Below are positions 16,263 to 24,409 of a stretch of 64,000 nt of DNA, in pieces. Position 1 is the first letter of the stretch; every line of letters starts with the position of its first letter. The DNA comes from Shewanella sp. MR-4. Its GTDB lineage: Bacteria > Pseudomonadota > Gammaproteobacteria > Enterobacterales > Shewanellaceae. Where the stretch lies: contig NC_008321.1 in assembly GCF_000014685.1 (NCBI RefSeq), positions 3,345,001 to 3,409,000 of the forward strand, written 5' to 3'. Under the pieces are notes generated by a model. That model made no database searches. It was given only the letters and a program-made list of their open reading frames with translations, and was not told the origin of the DNA. The position numbers and the translations under genes were made by a program.

Positions 16263-17831
16263 ATGAGCCAGAGTAACCCTAGCCACAATAAAATTAGTCA
16301 TATCCACAGCAACGCCCAAGAAGTCCGCCTCACACCACAAGACGAATTGATTTCCACAACGGATACCCGCGGGATCATTACCTATGTCAACCAACGTTTT
16401 GCCGAGGTGTCGGGCTACAGTGCTGAAGAATTAATCGGCCATCCCCACAACAAAGTACGTCATCCCGATATGCCCAGCGCCGCCTTCAAAGAGATGTGGG
16501 AAAAGCTGAAATCCGGCCAATCCTGGCGAGGCATAGTCAAAAACCGCTGCAAGAATGGCGGTTTTTACTGGGTCGATGCCTTCGTCTCTCCGCTGTTTGA
16601 GAATGGGACTATCGTCGGCTATCAGTCGGTGCGTATCCAGCCGCAGGCGGCCTATGTCAGCAAAGCAACGGAGATTTACCGCAGGCTAATGCAGAACAAA
16701 CCCATTCCTAAGCCGCTGAGTTTAATGCAAAAGCGATTTGTGTCTGCCGTGGTGGCCACCACGGGTTTACTGATTGCAGGTTACTTTTGGGGCTGGGGCG
16801 TGATTTTCGCTGGGGCGATGTTAATGAGCCTCAATCTGGCGATTTTCTACGATGAAGCTTTTCGCATTCCAGCCAAATTGATTGAAATGCAAGAGAAATA
16901 TGACTCTATCAGCCGCTATATCTATTCGGGCGCCGATACCTCATCGATTCTCGATTTCCAATTGATCCTATTGCAAGCCAAGATGAACGGCGTGCTTGGT
17001 CGTACCCAAGATCAGGCCCACCACTTACATGCGATTGCCGATCAGCTGGTGGTGACCACAGAACAAACCTATGTCAGCCTAGACCAAGAGAAAAACCAGC
17101 TAGAACAACTCGCCAGCGCGATGGAAGAAATGAGCTCAACCATTGCCGAGGTTGCACAAAATACCCAACTGACCTCGACCAGCATCAACACCGCCTACGA
17201 TCTCTGCCTGAAAAGCAGCGCCAATATGAAGGCCAACACCCAAAAAGTTGAGCAATTAGCCAAATCCGTGGCCGATGCCGCCAATAATGCTCATCAACTC
17301 AATAAAGAAGCCGAACGGGTAGCCAGTGCTATGGGCGAGATTGACTCGATTGCCGAGCAGACTAACCTGCTCGCCCTCAATGCCGCGATTGAGGCCGCCC
17401 GCGCAGGAGAACAAGGCCGCGGGTTTGCGGTTGTCGCCGACGAAGTACGCGCGCTGTCGAGCCGTACCCAGTTATCGACCAACAGCATTTCCCAAAGCGT
17501 CGACAAGATGTTCAGCATGTTAAATGCCTGGGCCAAGGAGATGGAACAGAGCCGACAACATGCCGAGGTGTGTGCTAACGACATTCAAACCTCCGCCGAA
17601 AATGTAAATACCATTTACCAAGAGGTGAGTGAGATCCACACCTTTGCTCAGCAAAACGCGGTGGCCGCCGATCAGCAGCGTCAAGTGGTGCATGAAATCA
17701 CTAACAACATTCACTCCATCACCCAAACCAGCAGCGAAAACCTCGCGGCAACCCATCAAATTGGTGATGCAGCTAATCACCTCAAGCAAAACGCCGAAAA
17801 GGCACTCGGCCTGCGCCGCGCCTTTGGCTAA
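16263..17831 (+). CDS. PAS-containing methyl-accepting chemotaxis protein (Aer-like)
   Basis: 522 residues. A PAS domain at about 20-130 (ITYVNQRFAEVSGYSAEELIGHPHNKVRHPDMP) resembles the FAD-binding PAS of Aer, followed by two membrane segments at about 160-200 with almost no periplasmic loop, then the cytoplasmic signalling helices with the conserved hairpin tip (EQTNLLALNAAIEAARAGEQ, GRGFAVVADEVRAL). There is no C-terminal CheR-tethering pentapeptide. Likely senses redox or energy state through PAS and controls CheA. FAD binding is inferred from resemblance to Aer. Confidence 0.92.
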   Translation: MSQSNPSHNKISHIHSNAQEVRLTPQDELISTTDTRGIITYVNQRFAEVSGYSAEELIGHPHNKVRHPDMPSAAFKEMWEKLKSGQSWRGIVKNRCKNGGFYWVDAFVSPLFENGTIVGYQSVRIQPQAAYVSKATEIYRRLMQNKPIPKPLSLMQKRFVSAVVATTGLLIAGYFWGWGVIFAGAMLMSLNLAIFYDEAFRIPAKLIEMQEKYDSISRYIYSGADTSSILDFQLILLQAKMNGVLGRTQDQAHHLHAIADQLVVTTEQTYVSLDQEKNQLEQLASAMEEMSSTIAEVAQNTQLTSTSINTAYDLCLKSSANMKANTQKVEQLAKSVADAANNAHQLNKEAERVASAMGEIDSIAEQTNLLALNAAIEAARAGEQGRGFAVVADEVRALSSRTQLSTNSISQSVDKMFSMLNAWAKEMEQSRQHAEVCANDIQTSAENVNTIYQEVSEIHTFAQQNAVAADQQRQVVHEITNNIHSITQTSSENLAATHQIGDAANHLKQNAEKALGLRRAFG

Positions 17832-17841
17832 TCGTCCAGTC

Positions 17842-17869
17842 GCGCCATTGTCTGTTTGGACAATGGCGC
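17842..17869 (+). terminator. Hairpin after the chemoreceptor gene
   Basis: A perfect 11-bp stem GCGCCATTGTC / GACAATGGCGC with a 6-base loop, ten bases after the stop. It lacks a T-run, so it may be a 3' stabilising hairpin or a factor-assisted terminator. Confidence 0.5.
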
Positions 17870-18155
17870 AAGACTCGCTGTCCACATCGGCCCTTCAAAC
17901 CTTTTATCCACACCAAAACCCGTTTACGCTTTGTCTTAAAATCTCAAAGGCTTAAAAAGTACAGGTTTTAACCGAAAATTTTGCTATACTCCGCGCCCGC
18001 CATTTTTCTGCTCGCAATGTAGGAAAATACAGGCTGGAGAAATGCGTAACCAAGTGCATATTCTGTAACAGACCCTGTGCACAACGGGCTGAATCGCCTT
18101 TCTACTGCGCACAATGCGCTTGAGAGATTGAATAAGTGAACAACAGGAATCCAAA
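17870..18155 (+). promoter_or_regulatory. Promoter and long 5' leader of the DEAD-box helicase gene
   Basis: An extended -10 element (TG-C-TATACT, box at 17985-17990) is the clearest promoter signal; the -35 (CAGGTT, 17962-17967) is weak. Transcription would start near 17997 and give a leader of about 160 bases, long for a bacterial gene and reminiscent of cold-shock helicase mRNAs. No known RNA motif recognised. No ORF of note between. Confidence 0.45.
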
Positions 18156-19457
18156 ATGAGATTTGAATCTTTTAGTTTTTGCCCCGAGATTTTACGCGCT
18201 ATCTCAGATTGCGGTTATCAAAAAATGACACCTATTCAGCAGCAAGCGATCCCCGCCATCCGCCGCGGGCAAGATGTGCTCGCCAGCGCGCAAACGGGCA
18301 CTGGTAAAACGGCGGCATTCGCATTACCTATACTGCAAAAGATGGCAGAAAATCCCAGCGAGACCTTAAAATCGAACGCGCGGGTATTAATCTTAACGCC
18401 GACTCGCGAGCTCGCAGCTCAAGTTGCCGACAACGTTGAAGCCTACAGCAAGTATTTAAATTTCAGCGTGTTAACCATTTACGGCGGTGTAAAGGTTGAG
18501 ACTCAGGCGCAAAAACTTAAACGCGGTGCCGATATTATTGTCGCGACGCCAGGGCGTTTGCTCGAGCACCTTACCGCCTGTAATTTAAGTCTCTCTAGCA
18601 TCGACTTTTTAGTGCTCGATGAAGCCGACCGTATGTTAGACATGGGCTTTAATGCGGATATTCAAAAAATCCTCCAAGCGGTGAATAAGAAGCGTCAAAA
18701 CCTATTGTTCTCGGCCACCTTCTCCAGCGCGGTGAAAAAACTGGCCAACGAGATGATGGTCAAGCCTCAAGTCATCAGCGCCGATAAGCAAAACACCACC
18801 GCAGATACCGTGAGCCAAGTGGTGTATCCGGTTGAGCAGCGCCGTAAGCGCGAACTCTTATCCGAACTGATTGGTAAGAAGAACTGGCAACAAGTGTTGG
18901 TCTTTACCGCGACGCGTGATGCGGCCGACACCTTAGTGAAAGAATTGAATTTAGACGGCATTCCGTCTGAAGTGGTGCACGGAGAGAAGGCGCAAGGTAG
19001 CCGTCGCCGCGCACTGCGTGAGTTTATGTCGGGTAAGGTACGCGTCTTAGTCGCGACCGAAGTCGCCGCCCGCGGCTTAGATATTCCCAGCCTTGAGTAT
19101 GTGGTCAACTTCGACTTACCCTTCCTCGCCGAAGACTATGTACACCGTATTGGCCGTACCGGTCGCGCGGGTAAATCTGGGGTCGCGATTTCATTTGTGA
19201 GCCGTGAAGAAGAGCGCACCTTAGCGGATATTGAAAAGCTTATCGGCCAAAAAATTCGTCGTATTACCGTTCCCGGATACGAAGTTGGTAGCCGCGACTT
19301 GCTGTTAAAGCAGCTACAAACCCGTCGCAGTTTTGCCAAGAAACAACAGCGACTCGACAACGTCAGCGAGCAGATTGTCGCCGAGAAAAGCATGCAGGGC
19401 CGCCGCGTGAAAATGAAAGTTGGCCAAGCCCCAAGCAAGGCGAAAAAGCTGAAATAA
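18156..19457 (+). CDS. DEAD-box ATP-dependent RNA helicase (RhlE-like)
   Basis: 433 residues with all core motifs in order: Q motif (MTPIQQQAIP), I (AQTGTGKT), Ia (PTRELA), GG, Ib (TPGRL), II (DEAD), III (SAT), IV, V (ARGLDIP) and VI (HRIGRTGRAG). The C-terminal 70 residues are basic and Lys-rich, suiting RNA binding. It unwinds short RNA duplexes in ribosome assembly or mRNA decay. RhlE/SrmB-like helicases are the closest in form; the exact orthologue cannot be told without alignment. A long leader and a strong terminator show it is monocistronic. Confidence 0.93.
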   Translation: MRFESFSFCPEILRAISDCGYQKMTPIQQQAIPAIRRGQDVLASAQTGTGKTAAFALPILQKMAENPSETLKSNARVLILTPTRELAAQVADNVEAYSKYLNFSVLTIYGGVKVETQAQKLKRGADIIVATPGRLLEHLTACNLSLSSIDFLVLDEADRMLDMGFNADIQKILQAVNKKRQNLLFSATFSSAVKKLANEMMVKPQVISADKQNTTADTVSQVVYPVEQRRKRELLSELIGKKNWQQVLVFTATRDAADTLVKELNLDGIPSEVVHGEKAQGSRRRALREFMSGKVRVLVATEVAARGLDIPSLEYVVNFDLPFLAEDYVHRIGRTGRAGKSGVAISFVSREEERTLADIEKLIGQKIRRITVPGYEVGSRDLLLKQLQTRRSFAKKQQRLDNVSEQIVAEKSMQGRRVKMKVGQAPSKAKKLK

Positions 19458-19508
19458 CTCCCGACATAGGCAACACAGCCTCGCCTGTCGGTCTCGTTAT
19501 AAAAAGCA

Positions 19509-19534
19509 AAAAAGCGTCCTAAGGGACGCTTTTT
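19509..19534 (+). terminator. Terminator of the helicase gene
   Basis: An 11-bp stem AAAAAGCGTCC / GGACGCTTTTT with a TAAG loop, followed by further T residues. Confidence 0.92.
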
Positions 19535-19688
19535 TTATTGAGCCGAAACAATGGGTGACAAGCCATAGGCTATAAGAGTGACTCGCTCTCAAAGATGGCT
19601 TATCTCAGTCCAACCTCTAAACGTACACAATCGGCAAGTTATCCCCTACCTCATTTGCACAATACTTAACCCACTGAACTGAGGCTGA

Positions 19689-20582
19689 TCACTTATTCGA
19701 AAAAACACCAAATAACTGCTTAAGCCTTTGCTCATCAATGGGATTTTCGCCGCGCCACCCTGCTAGCGGTAAGATGATGTCGGAGCGAATACTGCCGGGA
19801 TATTTGATATTGCAGATCGCTTCAAATGGCGTAAATGCCTCATAAAGCGGCGCAACATAGGGATTTGGCATGATGCCAAGCTCAGCTAACACCATCAGTT
19901 GGCCACGGAAACTGTACTTATTAAATTGGGGGATAATCTTGGCTTTCTTCACCCTTTGCTCGAGTTTTCCGGGTGTTTCATCTAAAGGAGCCTGACGGAT
20001 AGCTTCAATTAAAGCACTAAAGATGGCCACATCCTCGGCACTAGGTTTACAAGGCGATAGCGTACAAAATTCTTGTAATTCTATGAGGTTGTGCGCCCAG
20101 CGCTCGTTCCACACACTGCCAGCGTAACAGGAAAAGATTTTTTGCCCCTGCTCAATCCAGTTAACGCGCTTGATGGAACACATAGGACAAATGTCACTAT
20201 CGGTTGCCATCGAATGTTCTGGTAGCGCCTTCGCAAACAGATAGCTGAGTATTGGCTGTCGACCGCGCGGGAAGCTTGAAAAACCACATAAATAGGCTGC
20301 CAGTAAATTTTCGAAGGAAAGATTCGGCTGCTTTAGTATCGCTTTATAGCCGAGAACCACATCATCATGACTCAGCTTAACCCTGTCGTTGACGGGATAG
20401 CCACTCTGTTCAATCAATGTGATTTCGGCATCAGATAGTCCTTGATAGGAGTAGATATAGGTTCCCGTATCGACATCAAACACATCACCATTATCGATTC
20501 TTTGTTGGTAACCATGCTCGTCTTTGCGGTACGACTTTTTAACATAGACTTTCTTTAACGCCTTAAATAATCCCTTATCCAT
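19689..20582 (-). CDS. Conserved-looking protein of unknown function with a CxxC motif
   Basis: 297 residues, not recognised. The first 20 residues are basic (KALKKVYVKKSYRK). A CPMC pair near residue 150 plus further Cys residues could hold zinc. The last 80 residues (FRGQLMVLAELGIMPN ... ILPLAGWRGENPIDEQRLKQ) recall the C-terminal arrangement of some uncharacterised bacterial proteins of about this size, in which an RxxLexLxxxGIL segment precedes a WRG-acidic motif. AGGAAAG precedes the ATG, codon use is like its neighbours, and the length is too great for chance, so it is a real gene. No membrane segment or signal peptide. Confidence 0.7.
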   Translation of the reverse strand: MDKGLFKALKKVYVKKSYRKDEHGYQQRIDNGDVFDVDTGTYIYSYQGLSDAEITLIEQSGYPVNDRVKLSHDDVVLGYKAILKQPNLSFENLLAAYLCGFSSFPRGRQPILSYLFAKALPEHSMATDSDICPMCSIKRVNWIEQGQKIFSCYAGSVWNERWAHNLIELQEFCTLSPCKPSAEDVAIFSALIEAIRQAPLDETPGKLEQRVKKAKIIPQFNKYSFRGQLMVLAELGIMPNPYVAPLYEAFTPFEAICNIKYPGSIRSDIILPLAGWRGENPIDEQRLKQLFGVFSNK

Positions 20583-20889
20583 TTACCACTTTCCTATTGA
20601 AAAACTTAATAAAATTTAGCCGTTGCCCCCACGGCGCGAGCCATAGTACCACTCCAAGGTTCACAACCCCACCATTGGCTCACGCTAGACTCACACTAAG
20701 CGCAAAACCATCAAGTAGGAGTTGCTCCACATCCCTTAAAAAACGTCGAAAAATCGTGATTAACGCTGCAATAAATTGAGCCAATAACCGTTCTTATATC
20801 CGTCACCACAACCTATTTCTGTTTGACAAGCGTACAAGCTAGAGGCAATCGCTTGAGTTAACAAAAAACATAACATGGAGAGATTATCT
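20583..20889. other. Intergenic region before the peroxiredoxin gene
   Basis: Divergent spacer. A 60-codon open frame at 20597-20779 has no ribosome site and an unlikely composition; I see no gene or clear motif apart from the GGAGAG ribosome site at 20877-20882. Confidence 0.4.
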
Positions 20890-21537
20890 ATGCAGTCCCT
20901 ATTACAGCGCTTTTTACTGACAACCACCCTATTGCTCGGCAGTTTTGTCAGTCAGGCCGACCCTATCGCCAAGGATGAATATTCCGTTAGCCCACTGCTA
21001 AACGGCGAGCAAATCCCCACAATCACTTTGCAAGATATGAATGGGCAAAGCGTTGATTTAGCAAAATTAACGGCACAAAAACCAACCATTTTCTTCTTTT
21101 ACCGTGGCGGCTGGTGCCCCTTTTGCAACAACCAAATGGGGCAGCTAAAAGCCATCGAGCCTAAACTTATCGACATGGGCTTTCAATTAGTCGGTATTTC
21201 GCCGGATACGCCCGCACAGCTAAAATCATCGGCCGCTAAAAACGAGCTTAAATACCAGCTGCTTTCCGATGAAAAAATGCTGGCATCACAAGCCTTTGGA
21301 CTCGCCTTTTACACCAGCAAACAAGTCACTGATACTTATTTGAGTCGCTTAAAACTGGATAACCCACTGTGGACCACGCCCGAAGGCGACAAAAGATTAG
21401 TGCTGCCAGTGCCAGCTATCTATATCACCGACACAAAAGGGTTAATCCATTTCCAATATGTAAATCCCAACTACAAGGTGAGACCCGCGCCTAAGTTAAT
21501 TCTGACCGCAGCAAGCCTTGTCAGTGCCCCAGAATAA
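20890..21537 (+). CDS. Periplasmic peroxiredoxin-like (AhpC/TSA) protein
   Basis: 215 residues. A signal peptide (MQSLLQRFLLTTTLLLGSF..., cleavage about residue 23, VSQA-DP) exports it. The thioredoxin-fold redoxin domain begins near residue 40 and holds GGWCPFCNNQMGQL, giving a CxxC active site rather than the usual TxxC of peroxiredoxins, as in the PRX-like subfamily; LVGISPDTPAQL and VPAIYITDTKG complete the fold. Likely a periplasmic thiol peroxidase or disulfide reductase. The ATG at 20890 has GGAGAG seven bases upstream, preferred over 20875. Confidence 0.87.
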   Translation: MQSLLQRFLLTTTLLLGSFVSQADPIAKDEYSVSPLLNGEQIPTITLQDMNGQSVDLAKLTAQKPTIFFFYRGGWCPFCNNQMGQLKAIEPKLIDMGFQLVGISPDTPAQLKSSAAKNELKYQLLSDEKMLASQAFGLAFYTSKQVTDTYLSRLKLDNPLWTTPEGDKRLVLPVPAIYITDTKGLIHFQYVNPNYKVRPAPKLILTAASLVSAPE

Positions 21538-21666
21538 GCCTAGATAAACCATCGCAGCCAGTAAGAATCGTTATCGATTTATTGGCTGCTTTGCTAAACT
21601 AGTTCCGCCGCAATTCAAACGCATAGTTCCATTAGATCAATCCCTTTAGCCCGCGGCGGAGCCAGA

Positions 21667-22302
21667 ATGAATTCTCAAACCTATAACCAAGCCGTACTCG
21701 AACTCGCTCGCGCGGGTCTTGCCGATTTAATCGCCTCAGCCCAAGCTAAAAAAGCCCAACGCACGCCTGCGCAAGAGAGTCATTTTTTGTGTAACTGGAT
21801 GGTCGAGGCGCTCAAAGAAAAGCGTTTCTCTAAACTGGTGGCCGACGATCTCACTGCATGGATCCGTATGGCTCGCAGCCAAGGTGCTGGTGCCGAACTT
21901 AAGCGGTTATTGGAGAGAATTGTTCAACAGTATCAAAGCGTTGAAAACTCTCACGTCGAATTAGGTACGGCGTTAAATGCTATGATTGCCGAGTTAACTC
22001 AGCTCGAATGGCTAGTGTTTACTGACACCGAAATTAACACCAAACTTAAGCTGGACGCCGATGGTCAATCTAGCTTAGTGATTGATATGAAAGAGTTTAC
22101 TCAACATATCAGAGATAATCAGCTCATCAAACCCATCAACTTATATGTCCGCGCCGATGAGCAGCAGTTGACTCAAATCGCCCTCTCCCACGGGCTGCTT
22201 ATCAGCCAAGGTAATAAAAAAACCAGCCTGATTAAGCACCATAAAACCTATCAAATTTATCCTCATAATCAGCTACCTGCGTTGTGCCAACTCTTGGCTT
22301 AA
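21667..22302 (+). CDS. DUF2913-like cytoplasmic protein
   Basis: 211 residues, helical in the first 130, with FLCNWMVEALKEKRFSKLV and DLTAWIRMARSQGAGAELKR typical of DUF2913, a family of about 200 residues found in Vibrio and Shewanella; the assignment is from memory and tentative. The C-terminal 70 residues look like an alpha/beta unit. No membrane segment, signal or catalytic motif. Function unknown. It stands alone between the peroxiredoxin and the solute-binding protein genes. Confidence 0.6.
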   Translation: MNSQTYNQAVLELARAGLADLIASAQAKKAQRTPAQESHFLCNWMVEALKEKRFSKLVADDLTAWIRMARSQGAGAELKRLLERIVQQYQSVENSHVELGTALNAMIAELTQLEWLVFTDTEINTKLKLDADGQSSLVIDMKEFTQHIRDNQLIKPINLYVRADEQQLTQIALSHGLLISQGNKKTSLIKHHKTYQIYPHNQLPALCQLLA

Positions 22303-22420
22303 TGACAAAAAACTGCTTGAATAGGAAAACTGCGTTACAGCTAACAATTTTTTCACAATGACAAGATAAAATGTAGCGCAGTCACTGCGAAGCTCGTTCA
22401 ACCAAGGAGTGAAGGACAAG

Positions 22421-23170
22421 ATGCGTAAAGCTGGTATTTCCTATCGTTGGCGAGTAAACGCCATTTTGTTACTGCTACTCTTTGCTCCCTCTTCCTTTGC
22501 CCAATTACTCAAGTACAACATCACCGGCTCTTATTCTTGGTACCCCTATTTTATTGCCAATCAGCCAGAGGCGCCGGGAATGATTACCGAATTAATTCCG
22601 CTGATTTTATCCTTAGCCAATATCGAGGGAGAAAATCTCTCCTTGCCGCCCAAACGGACGAACAACGCCCTTGAAACGGGCCAGTTAGACTTTGATGTGG
22701 TGAGCCCAAGTTGGTTTGCAGATCAAGACTTTGGCCCCTTATTCGTTAAATCCGATCCCATTATGCCCATCACTGAGTACATAGTGACAAGGCCCGAACA
22801 TGTCGAATCATTTAAGGAAATTTCCGAAATCAAAGGCAAGCAAATCGGGACTGTTCGAGGATATTTGTACCACGATGACAAGGAGTTTATCCGTGTCGAT
22901 TTTACTTCAGAGCAAGAGCTGATTAAGGCATTAGATAAACACCGCATCACTGCCATTATCTCAGGTAACTATCCCGCTTTGTACTGGTCGAACAAACTTA
23001 AGATCCCCGTTGGATTGGCCGCGGTGCATTCCGATGGCGTATTGGTGCTAAGGCTACGTAAGGAGCATGCCGATCTACTGCCCGCACTCAATCACGCGAT
23101 AGCGCAGCTTAAAGCCGATGGAAAGGTGGAGCAGATTATCCAGAAATACACCCAAGCCTTTGCCAGCTAA
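22421..23170 (+). CDS. Periplasmic solute-binding protein (SBP family 3-like)
   Basis: 249 residues with a cleavable signal peptide (hydrophobic core ILLLLLFAPSSFA, mature start near residue 27). The rest follows the small bilobed family-3 amino-acid-binding fold: GLETG-like segment (NNALETGQLDFDVV), ISEIKGKQIGTVRGYLY at the hinge, and a C-terminal NHAIAQLKADGKVEQIIQKY. No permease or ATPase gene is beside it, so it may be an orphan sensor-type protein, common in Shewanella. ATG 22421 is preceded by AAGGA; an in-frame GTG at 22409 is possible. Confidence 0.82.
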   Translation: MRKAGISYRWRVNAILLLLLFAPSSFAQLLKYNITGSYSWYPYFIANQPEAPGMITELIPLILSLANIEGENLSLPPKRTNNALETGQLDFDVVSPSWFADQDFGPLFVKSDPIMPITEYIVTRPEHVESFKEISEIKGKQIGTVRGYLYHDDKEFIRVDFTSEQELIKALDKHRITAIISGNYPALYWSNKLKIPVGLAAVHSDGVLVLRLRKEHADLLPALNHAIAQLKADGKVEQIIQKYTQAFAS

Positions 23171-23191
23171 ATCAATATAGGCTGATGTATC

Positions 23192-23216
23192 CAAGCTTAT
23201 TGCAACCATAAGCTTG
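23192..23216. terminator. Hairpin between two converging genes
   Basis: A 9-bp perfect stem CAAGCTTAT / ATAAGCTTG with a 7-base loop, 22 bases after the solute-binding protein stop and before the RHH gene on the other strand. No T-run, so terminator activity is uncertain. Confidence 0.45.
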
Positions 23217-23279
23217 CCAGCCAAGAAGGCGGCTAAGTTTAGTTTCCGCAAATAGTAAGAATGACATGCGCCTTAGTGT

Positions 23280-23588
23280 TTAAGAGGATGTCGCGTTTAG
23301 CTCAACCTTAGGTTTTAACACCAAACGCTGCCCTTGGTTAAGATGGGTGGTGCAAGCAACGCGCAGCAAAGAGGCAAAGTTAGCCACCTCACCGTGACGA
23401 GTTAACACCTCACGGTAAATACGGGTCAAAAATACCGCCACACTCAGCTCGGCATCCTCGGCAATCTCTTCAATAATCTGCCAGAAAATCGCCTCGAGCC
23501 GCACGCTCGTCACGACACCATCGATTCGAATAGAACGGGTTTTGAGTTCAAACAGTTCGGGTTCGGCACCGGAATAGATTTCACACAC
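23280..23588 (-). CDS. Ribbon-helix-helix (RHH_4) domain protein
   Basis: 102 residues matching the RHH_4 form: strand TRSIRIDGVVTSVRLEAIFW, then helices EIAEDAELSVAVFLTRIYREV and a C-terminal NFASLLRVACTTHL. RHH_4 proteins are small, predicted DNA-binding or protein-binding factors of unknown target. The start is GTG at 23588 with GGGGAG seven bases upstream. No partner toxin gene lies beside it, so a toxin-antitoxin role is not supported. Confidence 0.82.
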   Translation of the reverse strand: MCEIYSGAEPELFELKTRSIRIDGVVTSVRLEAIFWQIIEEIAEDAELSVAVFLTRIYREVLTRHGEVANFASLLRVACTTHLNQGQRLVLKPKVELNATSS

Positions 23589-23692
23589 AATATCACTCCC
23601 CAGCTATTGCGCTTAGCTTAAGTCCACAGCGGATATTCAACTTAAGCCTCTACCCGAACTGTTATGCCATAAATAAGGCAGGATGAATATCG

Positions 23693-24253
23693 TTAATTCA
23701 ATAACTTGTTGAACTGCGCCAACCATGCTGGATGCGCAGGCCAAGCGGGCGCGGTCACTAACTTGCCATCGGTAATCGCCGCCGTCACCTCAATATCACA
23801 GTACTCGGCGCCCGCTTGTTTCACTTCGGGCGCGCAAGCAGGATACGCGGATACTTTCTTACCGCGAACCACATCGGCCGCCGTCAGTAGCTGCGCCCCA
23901 TGGCAAACGGCTGCAATGGGTTTATCTTGGGCGGCAAACCCCGCCACCAAGGCAATCACCGCAGGGTTTAGACGTAAATACTCAGGCGCACGGCCTCCGG
24001 GAAGCAGCAGCGCATCGAAATCGCTCGCATTCGTGCCGGCAAAGTTGCCATTTAAGGCAAATAAGTGTCCCGGTTTTTCGGTATAGGTTTGATCACCTTC
24101 AAAGTCATGGATAGCGGTCTTAATAGTTTGCCCCGCCACTTTATCAGGGCAAACAACCGTCACATTGTGTCCCACCATTTGTAGGGCTTGAAACGGCACC
24201 ATTAACTCATAATCTTCAACAAAATCACCGGCGATAATCAAAATATTGGCCAT
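23693..24253 (-). CDS. DJ-1/PfpI family protein
   Basis: 186 residues, the single-domain class-I glutamine-amidotransferase-like fold. The nucleophilic elbow AAVCHGAQLL carries the Cys (near residue 116) and the acidic partner is in GDFVEDYE (Glu near 13). Family members include the PfpI protease, glyoxalase III / protein deglycases such as YhbO and chaperones; the reaction here cannot be decided from sequence. An AAGGAG site precedes the ATG. Monocistronic, reading toward the RHH gene. Confidence 0.9.
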   Translation of the reverse strand: MANILIIAGDFVEDYELMVPFQALQMVGHNVTVVCPDKVAGQTIKTAIHDFEGDQTYTEKPGHLFALNGNFAGTNASDFDALLLPGGRAPEYLRLNPAVIALVAGFAAQDKPIAAVCHGAQLLTAADVVRGKKVSAYPACAPEVKQAGAEYCDIEVTAAITDGKLVTAPAWPAHPAWLAQFNKLLN

Positions 24254-24372
24254 AAGAAACTCCTTTTATTCGATAAGGGAAAACGCGACATCGGATTTCA
24301 CTCTACTCCGACCATTAAATTTAGGGTAATAGTGGAATACTACAAATCGATGCAGCGGTTTCAGGCATAAAA

Positions 24373-24392
24373 AAAGCGCCCGCAGGCGCTTT
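24373..24392 (-). terminator. Terminator of the yqiJ-flotillin operon
   Basis: AAAGCGCC / GGCGCTTT stem with a CGCA loop; on the minus strand it is followed by a run of seven T. Confidence 0.9.
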
Positions 24393-24409
24393 AATCTAAA
24401 CCATTAAGA

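Noticed and set aside
23280..23588. RHH protein as a toxin-antitoxin antitoxin
   Set aside because: No toxin-sized gene next to it, and the sequence fits RHH_4 rather than antitoxin RHH types.
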